In this document: positions 55,578 to 64,000 of the stretch, in pieces
How positions within the stretch are numbered: position 1 is the stretch's first letter
How the letters are laid out: every line of letters starts with the position of its first letter
Assembly: GCF_029953305.1 (NCBI RefSeq)
Contig: NZ_JASBAN010000001.1
Coordinates: 744,001 to 808,000 of the forward strand
DNA from: Commensalibacter nepenthis
GTDB taxonomy: Bacteria > Pseudomonadota > Alphaproteobacteria > Acetobacterales > Acetobacteraceae
Length of the DNA stretch: 64,000 nt
Direction of reading: 5' to 3'
The notes under the pieces: generated by a model
Told to the model about the DNA's origin: nothing
Database searches by the model: none
Seen by the model: the letters and a program-made list of their open reading frames with translations, nothing else
Program-made: the position numbers and the translations under genes

Positions 55578-56906
55578 CTGAAAAAGTCGACGCAACATCC
55601 CCTTTTCTATTCCAAACGATTTTCTAAAATCGTTTTAAGGGGGATCTGCGTCTTTTTCTTTTCCTCGATTATATTTACTTTTAATAATTCTACTGCTCAA
55701 GCAGAAAAACCCACATCAGCCAAAGAAGCCTTACAACAAGCAAAAGAGGCTCAAAAACGATTACAGCAACAAAAGCAACAAGCCACAACAGTATTAAGAG
55801 ATTTAAAACAACAAAAAGAAAGCGCTATTAAAAAGGCTGCTGAAGATCGAAAAAAAGCAGAAAGCCTTAATAATGAAATGCTCAAAGCAACCCGCGCGTT
55901 ACAAGAAACAGAAACAAAATCAGAAAAGCTGGCAGAACAAATTGAACAATTAAAGAAACAAGTAGAGGTTTTAAATCAAAAACTTCAAGAAGAGTCTAAA
56001 CATTTTTCTAAATTCTTGCCTGTTATTGAACGACTTTCTTTGTATCCAACTGATACATTGCTTGCGGCACCGATTAACTCTTCTCGTTCAACGCTTGGTT
56101 TGTCCATTATTAAAGGGATCTCAGCTCAGCTAGAACAAAAGGCAAAAATTATTCAACAACACAAAAAAGAGCTGAATGATTTACAAACAAAATTAGCTGA
56201 TAAAACCACACAATTAGAGAATTTGCATAAAGAGCAAGAAAAGCAAAGAGACCAGCTTGCCAATGCGACCAAAGAAGCCAGAGCCATTCAACAACGTTCA
56301 GCATCAACAGCATTTAAAATCTCTCAAGATGCTGCCAAAGCGGCTGCCAAAGCCAATAACATTAATGATGCGATTCAAAAGATTACCGCTTCGAAAATAG
56401 CCGCTGAAAAACGATTAAAAGCAGAAGCCCTCGCGGCAGAACGTGCACGCAATCAAGCCAAAGCAGAGGCTGCTAAAAAAGAAATTAAAACAGTGACCCA
56501 AAACAATGATGGTCCAGGTCTCAGCACATCAAGCAGCAAAGGTGCGCCCGTTGCTGGTCGTATCGTTTCCTTGTGGGGCAGCACAACCGATACTGGACCC
56601 GCACAAGGAACAACCTATGCCCCACAATCCATGGCTTCCGTCCGTGCACCTTGTAGTGGGCAAGTGGAATTCGCCAGTTCTTTTCGTGGATATGGTCAGA
56701 TGGTTATCCTAAATTGTGGGAAAAACTACCGCTTTGTTTTAGCAGGAATGGGTGCATTGAATGTGGATGCAGGACAAAATGTCAGTAAAGGCGTGATGAT
56801 TGGACGTATGCCCGCATGGTCAGGCTCCTCTGGTGCAGGACGTCCAACCTTATTCGTTCAATTGCGCCGTGGGGAACGCACGATCAACCCTTCCCCATTT
56901 TTATAG
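55578..56906 (+). CDS. EnvC-like coiled-coil/LytM protein with probable CTG start
   Basis: The first ATG (55878) would remove the signal peptide, whereas the same frame is open from the gpmI stop onward. CTG at 55578, four bases after GAGGA, gives MKKSTQHPLF, then a hydrophobic signal core (IVLRGICVFFFSSIIF) and an A-Q-A cleavage site. This 442-residue form matches EnvC-like length. Long coiled coils occupy about 45-300, then a LytM/M23 domain near the C-terminus (APVAGRIVSLWG, GYGQMVILNCG). The usual metal-binding histidines are absent, as in EnvC, which activates amidases and is controlled by FtsEX. Confidence 0.85.
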   Translation: MKKSTQHPLFYSKRFSKIVLRGICVFFFSSIIFTFNNSTAQAEKPTSAKEALQQAKEAQKRLQQQKQQATTVLRDLKQQKESAIKKAAEDRKKAESLNNEMLKATRALQETETKSEKLAEQIEQLKKQVEVLNQKLQEESKHFSKFLPVIERLSLYPTDTLLAAPINSSRSTLGLSIIKGISAQLEQKAKIIQQHKKELNDLQTKLADKTTQLENLHKEQEKQRDQLANATKEARAIQQRSASTAFKISQDAAKAAAKANNINDAIQKITASKIAAEKRLKAEALAAERARNQAKAEAAKKEIKTVTQNNDGPGLSTSSSKGAPVAGRIVSLWGSTTDTGPAQGTTYAPQSMASVRAPCSGQVEFASSFRGYGQMVILNCGKNYRFVLAGMGALNVDAGQNVSKGVMIGRMPAWSGSSGAGRPTLFVQLRRGERTINPSPFL

Positions 56907-57029
56907 ATCGCTTTTTTTCTATTTTTATACTAGAAAAATTATAAACAAAGATTAGAATGATATTTTTACTTTTTGTCATTTACTTTAATGCTCCCCCCAT
57001 AAGGGATAGATTGTCAGGAGAAAATCAGC

Positions 57030-58583
57030 ATGAAGTTCCGTAAAGGGCTGCTTGTAGGTACTGCTTTTTTAATCGCTGGTGTTGGGCTTGGTTCCCAGCT
57101 TAGTCAATGGTCTTCTTTTTCTAATCATAGTTTAGTGGTGCAAGCGCTTGCTGAAGAAGTAAAAAAAGATCAAACTAACGCTGATAAAAGTGCCGAAACA
57201 TACCGTTTATTAACTCTATTTGGGGATGTATTCGAACGTGTTCGCGCAAATTATGTAGAACCTGTTTCTGATCGTGATTTAATTACCAATGCACTGAATG
57301 GTATGTTAACAGGTCTTGACCCGCACAGTTCTTATATGACTGAAAAACAATATCATAATATGGAAATCCAGACCAAAGGCGAATTTGGTGGATTAGGACT
57401 GGAGGTTCAAGAAGAAGACGGTCATATCAAAGTGGTTTCCCCTATTGACGGAACCCCTGCTGCTCGTGCTGGGATCAAAGCTGGCGACTATATTATTGCC
57501 ATTGACGGAAAGAATATTGATGGAACGCCATTAAATACAGCCGTTGATAAAATGCGTGGGAAACCCAACACCCCTATTACCTTAACGCTGTTACGCCTAA
57601 AAACGCCAAAGCCGATCAAAGTCACCATGACGCGTGAAATTATTCATATTCAGGTCATTAAATCCGCTTTATATGGCAAAATTGGCTATATTCGTATTTC
57701 TCAGTTTAACGAAGAAACTGAAAAAGGCATGTTGAAAGCCTACGATAAATTACAAAAAGAAGCTGGCGGAAAGTTGGCAGGGCTAATTATCGATCTTCGT
57801 AATGATCCTGGTGGGTTATTGGATCAAGCCATCGCCGTCAGCCGAGACTTTATCAAAGAAGGTGCTATTGTTTCAACTAAAGCCAGAGATCCCAAAGAAA
57901 ATCACCGTTGGAATGCATCAGGCAAAGATATAACCAATGGTTTACCGATCGTTGTTTTAACCAATGGTGGTTCTGCGTCCGCAAGTGAAATCGTATCTGG
58001 TGCCTTACAAGATCATCGTAGAGCGATTATTCTTGGGGGAAAAACCTTTGGTAAAGGATCAGTGCAATCCATTATGCCAATCCCAGGTAATGGCGCAATT
58101 CGTTTAACCATTGCACGCTATTACACGCCTTCTGGTCGTTCAATCCAAGGACTAGGAATCACGCCTGATATTCCCGTTCAAGACAGTTATGATGAACCAG
58201 AATTCAGTATTCGTGAAGCTGATCTAGATCATATTATCAAGAATGAAGGGGGAAACAAAGAAAAGCCAGTCGTCAGAAATGATCTCCCTGCGATTGCGAC
58301 TTCTATTCCTAAACAACCCCCTAAAAACTGGCCTAAATATGATTACAGCAAACCCGCAACCGACTTCCAATTACAACAAGGGTTAAAAGTTGTACGTTCT
58401 ATGGCGGGTCTGCCTGTTGAAAAAGATACACCTATTCCTGAAATTAAGCCTGATCCCGTGACACATCCTGATGTTTTGAAAAAAAACAAGCCTACTACTA
58501 ATCCTCCTAAACCTGCAAATGAGAACAACCCTGCTGATAACAAACAACAGGCTCCTCAGACCAAGCAACCTGCTGTACATTAA
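57030..58583 (+). CDS. ctpA: C-terminal processing protease (S41 family)
   Basis: The 517-residue protease has a signal or anchor segment (about 5-22), an S41 N-terminal region, a PDZ domain (about 110-190, GGLGLEVQEEDGHIKVVSPIDGTPAARAGIKAGD), and the catalytic domain with GGSASASE at 313-320 and Lys342 in TFGKGSVQ (Ser-Lys dyad). A long Pro/Asn/Lys tail of about 70 residues ends it. It trims or degrades periplasmic proteins. AGGAG lies nine bases before the ATG. It follows the EnvC-like gene, a common alphaproteobacterial order with rppH next. Confidence 0.94.
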   Translation: MKFRKGLLVGTAFLIAGVGLGSQLSQWSSFSNHSLVVQALAEEVKKDQTNADKSAETYRLLTLFGDVFERVRANYVEPVSDRDLITNALNGMLTGLDPHSSYMTEKQYHNMEIQTKGEFGGLGLEVQEEDGHIKVVSPIDGTPAARAGIKAGDYIIAIDGKNIDGTPLNTAVDKMRGKPNTPITLTLLRLKTPKPIKVTMTREIIHIQVIKSALYGKIGYIRISQFNEETEKGMLKAYDKLQKEAGGKLAGLIIDLRNDPGGLLDQAIAVSRDFIKEGAIVSTKARDPKENHRWNASGKDITNGLPIVVLTNGGSASASEIVSGALQDHRRAIILGGKTFGKGSVQSIMPIPGNGAIRLTIARYYTPSGRSIQGLGITPDIPVQDSYDEPEFSIREADLDHIIKNEGGNKEKPVVRNDLPAIATSIPKQPPKNWPKYDYSKPATDFQLQQGLKVVRSMAGLPVEKDTPIPEIKPDPVTHPDVLKKNKPTTNPPKPANENNPADNKQQAPQTKQPAVH

Positions 58584-58603
58584 TTAAAATAGGATAGCAT
58601 ATT

Positions 58604-59077
58604 ATGACTGACCTTTCTTATCGTCCCAATGTTGCTGCAATTATTTTTAACCCTCAAGGGAAAATCTTTATTGCACTTCGACATGACTTGGCTAAGGAAG
58701 GGATTTGGTCATTTCCTCAAGGTGGCATCGATATTAATGAAAATCCTCGTGAAGCAATCAAAAGAGAGCTTGCTGAGGAAATTGGTACCAATCAAATTGA
58801 AATCTTAGAAGAATATCCAGAATGGCTTTCTTATGATTTTCCTCCTGATGTTCTCCTCAATCCATTAAAAAGGAAATATAAAGGACAAACTCAGAAATGG
58901 TTCGCCGTCCGTTTTGTTGGTAAAGATGCAAATATCAATCTTGATAATGATGTAGAAAAAGAATTTGATGCATGGAAATGGATTGATATCACCGAGTTAC
59001 AAAATATCAAAACAGGATATAAACATGATATTTATCTTAAAATATCAGAATATTTTAAGAAATACGCACAAATTTAA
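58604..59077 (+). CDS. rppH: RNA pyrophosphohydrolase RppH
   Basis: RppH is a Nudix enzyme that removes pyrophosphate from triphosphate-capped mRNA 5' ends and starts decay. The 157-residue product has the Nudix box GGIDINENPREAIKRELAEEIG (from residue 40), preceded by YRPNVAAIIFNPQGKIFIALR and followed by the WLSYDFP and QKWFAVRF segments typical of RppH rather than other Nudix families. It is 20 bases after ctpA. Confidence 0.95.
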   Translation: MTDLSYRPNVAAIIFNPQGKIFIALRHDLAKEGIWSFPQGGIDINENPREAIKRELAEEIGTNQIEILEEYPEWLSYDFPPDVLLNPLKRKYKGQTQKWFAVRFVGKDANINLDNDVEKEFDAWKWIDITELQNIKTGYKHDIYLKISEYFKKYAQI

Positions 59078-59102
59078 TCTTAATTCTAATTATTGATTTT
59101 AT

Positions 59103-59138
59103 AAAAAAGACATTCCCTTAAAAAGGAATGTCTTTTTT
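59103..59138. terminator. Bidirectional terminator between rppH and emrB
   Basis: A 14-bp perfect stem (AAAAAAGACATTCC / GGAATGTCTTTTTT) with an 8-base loop lies between the convergent rppH and emrB genes. A/T tracts on both sides let it work in both directions. Confidence 0.92.
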
Positions 59139-59142
59139 ATGG

Positions 59143-60726
59143 CTATTTTTGTTTTTTCTTTCTAGCTGTATATCCATCCAATAAAAAGCAAATGGGTACA
59201 AACGCAAACGCACAAAATCCAACAATCATAAACACATCATTATAAGCCAAAATCGCGACTTGTTTTTGAAAATCTTTATATAAATATGTCATTGCAACAT
59301 TCGCTTGTTCTTGAACCGCATATCCTGCTTGTTGAGCAGCTGCCTTCATGTGCGCCAAATATTCATTGAACGGTTGATTCAGTGGACTCATTGTATGAAC
59401 AATGTGGGCTTGGTTAATCTGCCTCATATTTGTCACCAACGCCGTCGCCCCAGAAATACACAATGCCCCCAACACATTTCGAACCATACTAAATAATGCC
59501 GAAGCATCCGCATTATATTTAGCAGGAATAGTCATAAAAGCGATCGTAGATAAAGGCACAAACAAAAACGCCAAACATGCTGTTTGCGATATCCGATATA
59601 AAACCAAATGATTAAAATCCAATGTTGGGGTTAAATGTGCAGAAATAAACATTGATGTCCCCATCCAGAAGAAACCAAATGCAATGACATATCGAATTTG
59701 TACAAAATTAATTAACCGCCCCACCAAAGGAATTAAAAATACAATGACAATTCCTCCAGGGGTCAGAACCAAGCCAGACAGAAATGCCGTATATCCGATA
59801 ATTTGTTGTGAAAATTGCGGAACAATAATCGCAGAAGCATATAAGCATCCACCTAACCCAGCCATTAAAATGCAACTTACTGCAAAATTACGATCTTTGA
59901 ATGCTCGTAAATCCACAACGGGGTCTTTGGCTTTTAATAACCAAAAGATGGCACCGACAATGCCAACAACCGCAAAAAATGCCAACCAACAAATCGCTGT
60001 TGAACCGAACCAATCCGCATCTTCTCCACGATCAACCATGACTTCTAAACACGCCAGCCCAACCGTAATAAGAGTGAGTCCAATGACATCAACACGCTCT
60101 TTGCGTTTTTTTGCCCAAGGTGGATCCTCTAGTAACATCATCACAGCAAAAATCGTCACGATCCCAATCGGAACATTCAAATAAAAAACCCAACGCCAAG
60201 AGTAATTATCTGTAATCCATCCCCCTAACGAAGGTCCTAAAATAGGGGCCACAATAGTCGCCATAGCGGTTAAGCCAAAAGCCGCCCCTCTTTTTTCAGG
60301 TGGAAAGATATCTAAAATAATTGATTGTTGATTAGGTTGCAGCCCACCTCCGAAAAAGCCTTGCATGAGTCGAAATATAATTAATTCCCCAAGACTGCTC
60401 GCCATACCACACAGAAAAGACGATAACGTAAACATCCCAATACAAATAAGGAAATAGCGTTTGCGTCCCAAAACACGTCCCAGCCATCCAGAAATCGTCA
60501 AAACAACAGCATTCGCAGCCAGATATGACGTCAAAGACCAAGTTGCATTATCATAAGTTGTGGATAATGTTCCCGCAATATGAGGCAAAGATACATTCAC
60601 AATCGTTGTATCTAAGACCTCCATAAACGCAGCAAGCGTGACAACGATGGCAATCAACCATGGATTATATTTAGGTTTCCAAGAACTACGGTCAACCCCA
60701 TCATCTGTAACGACCATTTCGCTCAT
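59143..60726 (-). CDS. emrB: DHA2-family multidrug efflux permease EmrB-like
   Basis: The 527-residue protein is a major-facilitator drug/proton antiporter with about 14 membrane segments. Motif C-like GPSLGGWI and motif A-like GRVLGRKRYF are visible, as is the FMEVLDTTIVNVSLPHIAGTLS signature of DHA2 (EmrB/QacA) proteins. Together with EmrA it should expel hydrophobic toxins, in an outer-membrane-coupled pump. It overlaps emrA by four bases. Confidence 0.93.
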   Translation of the reverse strand: MSEMVVTDDGVDRSSWKPKYNPWLIAIVVTLAAFMEVLDTTIVNVSLPHIAGTLSTTYDNATWSLTSYLAANAVVLTISGWLGRVLGRKRYFLICIGMFTLSSFLCGMASSLGELIIFRLMQGFFGGGLQPNQQSIILDIFPPEKRGAAFGLTAMATIVAPILGPSLGGWITDNYSWRWVFYLNVPIGIVTIFAVMMLLEDPPWAKKRKERVDVIGLTLITVGLACLEVMVDRGEDADWFGSTAICWLAFFAVVGIVGAIFWLLKAKDPVVDLRAFKDRNFAVSCILMAGLGGCLYASAIIVPQFSQQIIGYTAFLSGLVLTPGGIVIVFLIPLVGRLINFVQIRYVIAFGFFWMGTSMFISAHLTPTLDFNHLVLYRISQTACLAFLFVPLSTIAFMTIPAKYNADASALFSMVRNVLGALCISGATALVTNMRQINQAHIVHTMSPLNQPFNEYLAHMKAAAQQAGYAVQEQANVAMTYLYKDFQKQVAILAYNDVFMIVGFCAFAFVPICFLLDGYTARKKKQK

Positions 60727-61823
60727 TTTGTATATACCGTCGGAACAACAGACAATCCAATCGCAAGCGGAATCTTAGGGTCTAATCCTTTATCAATTAA
60801 AATTTTAACAGGAACACGTTGAACAATTTTAACATAATTCCCTGTTGCATTTTCAGGGGGGAACGCGCTGAATACTGCCCCTGTTCCAGCCTGAATGGAA
60901 TCAACATGCCCTTCTAAATCAAGGAAAGGATAAGCATCAACTTCAATCTTCGCTTTTTGCCCAGGACGTATATTGGTGATTTGCGTTTCTTTATAATTCG
61001 CAACAACCCAGACTTCTGGCTCTACAATTGCCAATACAGACTGGCCTGTGGTGACATAATTTCCTTGCTCAATATTCCGTTTTGCAATCCAACCATCATG
61101 AGGCGCTCTGACCTCTGTCCAACCTAAATTAAGATCTGCTTGCCTTAATTTTGCTTCCGCAGCTTCCAAAGCACCTTTTTGCTCTTCAATTTGGCTGTTG
61201 CTGGTTTGAATATTGGCTTCTACCGGTTCTGCTATTAATAAGTTACCTTCTGCTTTAATTATCTCTGCTTTGGCTTGATCGTAAGCCGCTGTAGAATAAT
61301 CAATAGCTTGTTGAGTCGTCGCTGCTTTGACAATACTATGTTGTCTTGTATATTCTGTTTTCGCTTTAAAAGCCTGAGACTTGGCAACACCCAAATCCCC
61401 TTGAGCGACTTTCAGCTTACCTGGATAATTCTTTTTAGCAACTTCCAACATATATTGCGATGCAATATATTGCCCTTGCGCGCGAATTAGACTGCCTTCT
61501 GCTTCTTTCTTAGCCGCTTCATAGTCCCTAGGATCAATTTTAAATAATAAATCGCCTTTATGAACAAACTGATTATCATTAATCAAAAGATCGGTGACAT
61601 ATCCATTGACATGTGGTGCAATATAAACAATTCGCCCAGCCGTAAACGCATCATCAGTATCAATATCGTGGCGCGTTAACCACCAATATATACCCGCACA
61701 AACAATCAAGACTAAACTGATTCCGATAATTAAAATCTTTTTAAAAGAACCGCCCTTTTTCTTTGCTGAATTGTCCACCGCTGAAACAGATTCTTGATCT
61801 GTTTCATCCTCTTTGTTTGCCAT
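60723..61823 (-). CDS. emrA: Membrane-fusion (HlyD-family) protein EmrA-like
   Basis: EmrA is the periplasmic adaptor of the EmrAB pump. The 366-residue product has an N-terminal cytoplasmic tail, one membrane helix (about 29-47, ILIIGISLVLIVCAGIYWW), biotinyl-lipoyl halves (DIDTDDAFTAGRIVYIAPHVNGYV; TEVRAPHDGWIAKRNIEQGNYV) around a coiled coil, and a beta-barrel region. It is the first gene of the emrAB pair and starts 51 bases after the MsbA-like gene on the same strand. No regulator gene of the MarR or TetR type is adjacent. Confidence 0.93.
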   Translation of the reverse strand: MANKEDETDQESVSAVDNSAKKKGGSFKKILIIGISLVLIVCAGIYWWLTRHDIDTDDAFTAGRIVYIAPHVNGYVTDLLINDNQFVHKGDLLFKIDPRDYEAAKKEAEGSLIRAQGQYIASQYMLEVAKKNYPGKLKVAQGDLGVAKSQAFKAKTEYTRQHSIVKAATTQQAIDYSTAAYDQAKAEIIKAEGNLLIAEPVEANIQTSNSQIEEQKGALEAAEAKLRQADLNLGWTEVRAPHDGWIAKRNIEQGNYVTTGQSVLAIVEPEVWVVANYKETQITNIRPGQKAKIEVDAYPFLDLEGHVDSIQAGTGAVFSAFPPENATGNYVKIVQRVPVKILIDKGLDPKIPLAIGLSVVPTVYTK

Positions 61824-61874
61824 TGATTTTCCTTTTAAAAAACTGTCATTTATTTTAATAAATAGTCTATATAG

Positions 61875-63674
61875 TTAACGATTTAAATCTTGTGTTTGCA
61901 CCAAACGTGCATATAACCCATTATAACCCATCAGCGTTTCATGATCTCCGCACTCTGCCACTAAACCATCACACATGACAACAATTAAATCAGCAGAACG
62001 TACTGTTGATAAACGATGCGCAACAATCAAAGTTGTTCTTCCTTTGCGCAGCTTTGCCAACGCTTGCTGCACCATATATTCGCTTTCTGTATCCAAAGCA
62101 CTGGTTGCTTCATCCAACAATAATAAACGAGGGTTACGCAACAAAGCCCTTGCCAAGGCAACACGTTGTCTTTGGCCACCTGAAAGCAGCTGCCCACCAT
62201 ATCCTACTCTGGTATTCAACCCTTGAGGTAAATTATGAACAAATTGATTAATTGCTGCCCCTTCCAAAACCTCATCTATTTCCGCCCTAGTCGCATCATG
62301 TTTCCCAATCAGAATATTGTCTAAGATCGACATATCAAACAATAAAGGATCTTGTGGAACATAGGCAATGGCAGAGCGTAACTCAGTCATAGCAAGATCA
62401 CGCAAATCAACGCCGTCAAAAAGAATACGTCCTTTTTGCACATCATGTAATCGTGGAATAAGCGTTAAGGCTGTCGATTTTCCTGCACCAGAAGGACCAA
62501 CCAATGCAACGGTTAAGCCAGATGTGACCTTAAAATCTAATCCTTGCAATCCAAGTTGACGACCTGGATGAATGAAATACACATCTTCAAATTGCAGTTG
62601 CCCTTGTCCCTCTGGTAATGAAACGGTATTTATTTTATCTTTGATTTCAATTGGGTCGTCAATCATATTAAAAATACGATCTAAGCCAGAAATTCCTTCT
62701 TGCATAGCGGCATTCAAAGAACCCAATGCCCGTAATGGACGGGCTGCCAATAACAATGCTGCCACAAAACCAGAAAAATCCCCAAGCGTCGCCCCCCCCA
62801 TAGCAGCACGCCAACCAGCAAATCCCAGAACCGCCGCAACAGCTGTCCCGCCCAAAACTTCCATAATGGGATCGACCCTAGCCCTACCACTAATAATTTT
62901 TAGCGTCGCATTATAAAGCTGATCAAAGGATTGCCCCGTCCGCTCAATTTCCCGTTGCTCCATCCCGTAAACACGTACGGTTCTGGATTGTGCAAAAGTC
63001 TCGTTTAACAAAGCAGCTGTTTTACCAATTTGCTCTTGCATATTTCCCGAAGCGCGGCGAACTTTTTTTCCAAGTTTTTGAATAGGAACAGCAGCAATCG
63101 GATATAATAACGCTGCAATTAAACTGAGCTCCCAATCCATATAAAACATGGAAGCGATTAATCCAACAACGGTAATACTATCCCCAAAAGCATTGACCAC
63201 CCTAATCATTGCTTCACGGATAGACAAGGCATCTGTCGTAAAACGAGAGGCTAATTGTGCAGGGGCTTCTCTTTCAACTTTGGCAATATCGGAATACACT
63301 AGATGTAGAAACATCTTTTTCTGCAAGCCACGAATCACAACCAAGACCAAACCTTGAATTGCAAGCGTTTGACCATATTGCGATGCTGCTTTGGCAGCCG
63401 TTACCATAATCACCAATAAGGGAACTTGATATAAAATTCTGGGATCATTATCTTTGAACATGTCTAAAGCACGTTTAATCACCAACGGATATAAAGCCGT
63501 CAATCCAGCCATAATCATTGTTAAAACCACAATCACTATGATGCGATTTGGATGCAAACGAATTTCTTGTTTCCATAACCGTTGCATATACGGCCAACTT
63601 GGATTATTTCCAAATAATGACGATAAAATTGTTTTTTTCTTTTGGTTTATTGGTTTTTTCAGAATAGAAGTCAC
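61875..63674 (-). CDS. MsbA-like ABC exporter, fused membrane and ATPase domains
   Basis: The 599-residue half-transporter has six membrane helices (about 40-330) and an ATPase domain with Walker A GPSGAGKST (about 395), LLSGGQRQRVALARALL and LLLLDEATSALD. This layout matches MsbA-type exporters of lipid A, although other lipid or drug exporters share it. No lpxK or waaA gene lies nearby. It is likely followed by emrAB in the same direction. Confidence 0.85.
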   Translation of the reverse strand: MTSILKKPINQKKKTILSSLFGNNPSWPYMQRLWKQEIRLHPNRIIVIVVLTMIMAGLTALYPLVIKRALDMFKDNDPRILYQVPLLVIMVTAAKAASQYGQTLAIQGLVLVVIRGLQKKMFLHLVYSDIAKVEREAPAQLASRFTTDALSIREAMIRVVNAFGDSITVVGLIASMFYMDWELSLIAALLYPIAAVPIQKLGKKVRRASGNMQEQIGKTAALLNETFAQSRTVRVYGMEQREIERTGQSFDQLYNATLKIISGRARVDPIMEVLGGTAVAAVLGFAGWRAAMGGATLGDFSGFVAALLLAARPLRALGSLNAAMQEGISGLDRIFNMIDDPIEIKDKINTVSLPEGQGQLQFEDVYFIHPGRQLGLQGLDFKVTSGLTVALVGPSGAGKSTALTLIPRLHDVQKGRILFDGVDLRDLAMTELRSAIAYVPQDPLLFDMSILDNILIGKHDATRAEIDEVLEGAAINQFVHNLPQGLNTRVGYGGQLLSGGQRQRVALARALLRNPRLLLLDEATSALDTESEYMVQQALAKLRKGRTTLIVAHRLSTVRSADLIVVMCDGLVAECGDHETLMGYNGLYARLVQTQDLNR

Positions 63675-63743
63675 TATTTATTTTCTTTAAATATAATTCA
63701 AAATGTAATGATACACATATCATGTTCAAAAAATTGCTGATGT

Positions 63744-64000
63744 CTATTTAAACCATTTATCGGCAAAAATTAAATAATTTATATCAATCCTTTTTTCTCT
63801 GTTGTTTTTAAACCACTCTAAACAGTCTCGCTGATCTGCATAACACCCATTTTGTAACCACCAAAATTTTATTTGTGATAAAATCTCGCCCAACTCAATG
63901 CCAGGCTTAACATTATATTGGAACAAATCTTTCCCTTTAACTGGAAAAATAAGAGGCTCAATAGCTACCAACCTATCTCGCCATTGATTCCATTCAGATG
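63744..64000 (-). CDS. CCA tRNA nucleotidyltransferase, C-terminal fragment
   Basis: The frame is open to the right edge of the window, so only the last 85 residues are seen. They read ...WNQWRDRLVAIEPLIFPVKGKDL, then GIELGEILSQIKFWWLQNGC and DCLEWF. The PVKGKDL-x-GxxLGEIL-x-WW pattern is the C-terminal portion of bacterial CCA-adding enzymes (PcnB-like class II), which add or repair the CCA end of tRNA. The apparent TTG start at 63971 is internal. It is on the same strand as the MsbA-like gene. Confidence 0.85.
   Translation of the reverse strand, partial: SEWNQWRDRLVAIEPLIFPVKGKDLFQYNVKPGIELGEILSQIKFWWLQNGCYADQRDCLEWFKNNREKRIDINYLIFADKWFK

Noticed and set aside
55878-56906. ATG start for the EnvC-like protein at 55878
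   Set aside because: It would remove a complete signal peptide and about 100 coiled-coil residues that are clearly coding in the same frame.
59684-60184. 166-codon open frame opposite emrB
   Set aside because: Antisense to conserved membrane-protein codons; Thr/Lys-rich text typical of a reversed hydrophobic gene.

Overview
The window is one stretch of a compact, AT-rich alphaproteobacterial chromosome. Gene content points to the Acetobacteraceae and, with less certainty, to a Commensalibacter-like insect-gut symbiont. The signs are low G+C by eye, a pyruvate/2-keto-acid decarboxylase, a CarA with an extra N-terminal helix-turn-helix-like segment, and the alphaproteobacterial orders gloB-methyltransferase, psd-pssA and ftsE-ftsX-ydcF-plsC. 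No rRNA, intact tRNA, CRISPR array, phage or intact insertion sequence was seen. Most of the window is core housekeeping DNA.

Layout. 1-5.4 kb (leftward): cut keto-acid decarboxylase, sufE, the HslUV protease, a single-domain response regulator, an orphan small gene and a hybrid kinase whose receiver has lost its phospho-acceptor aspartate. 5.6-9.1 kb (rightward): an unknown membrane protein, ftsE, ftsX, a YdcF-like protein and plsC. 9.3-13.5 kb: DUF2125-like protein, gloB, methyltransferase-like protein, psd and pssA. 13.4-20.2 kb (leftward): a six-gene cluster resembling hydrogenase-4/formate hydrogenlyase, in which the large subunit lacks all four nickel-iron cysteines. 20.3-27.1 kb: holC, pepA, a TM2 protein, cysQ, Sua5 and an FAD-linked oxidase. 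27.3-34.2 kb: lptF-lptG-lptD-surA-rsmA, tightly overlapped. 34.2-42.3 kb (leftward): cfa, rpsF-rpsR-rplI behind a structured leader, a GNAT enzyme, rpoD, dnaG and a YqeY protein. 42.5-47.1 kb: carA-carB. 47.3-53.8 kb is the loosest part: phenolic acid decarboxylase, ubiC, DUF1176 protein, greA, threonine dehydratase, a repeated exported protein, decayed membrane-protein DNA and msrB. 54-59 kb: gpmI, an EnvC-like protein, ctpA and rppH. 59.1-64 kb (leftward): emrB, emrA, an MsbA-like exporter and the end of a CCA tRNA nucleotidyltransferase.

The strongest candidate for unusual biology is the 13.4-20.2 kb complex. It keeps the ion-pumping membrane modules and the small-subunit iron-sulfur cysteines but cannot hold a NiFe centre, so it belongs with the poorly understood energy-converting-hydrogenase-related (Ehr) complexes. 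Its last gene also overlaps pssA tail-to-tail by 140 bp. Other items worth a look are a likely CTG start on the EnvC-like gene, a decayed tRNA, a two-stem rpsF leader matching the idea of S6:S18 autoregulation, and broken membrane-protein and glycine-rich gene remnants.
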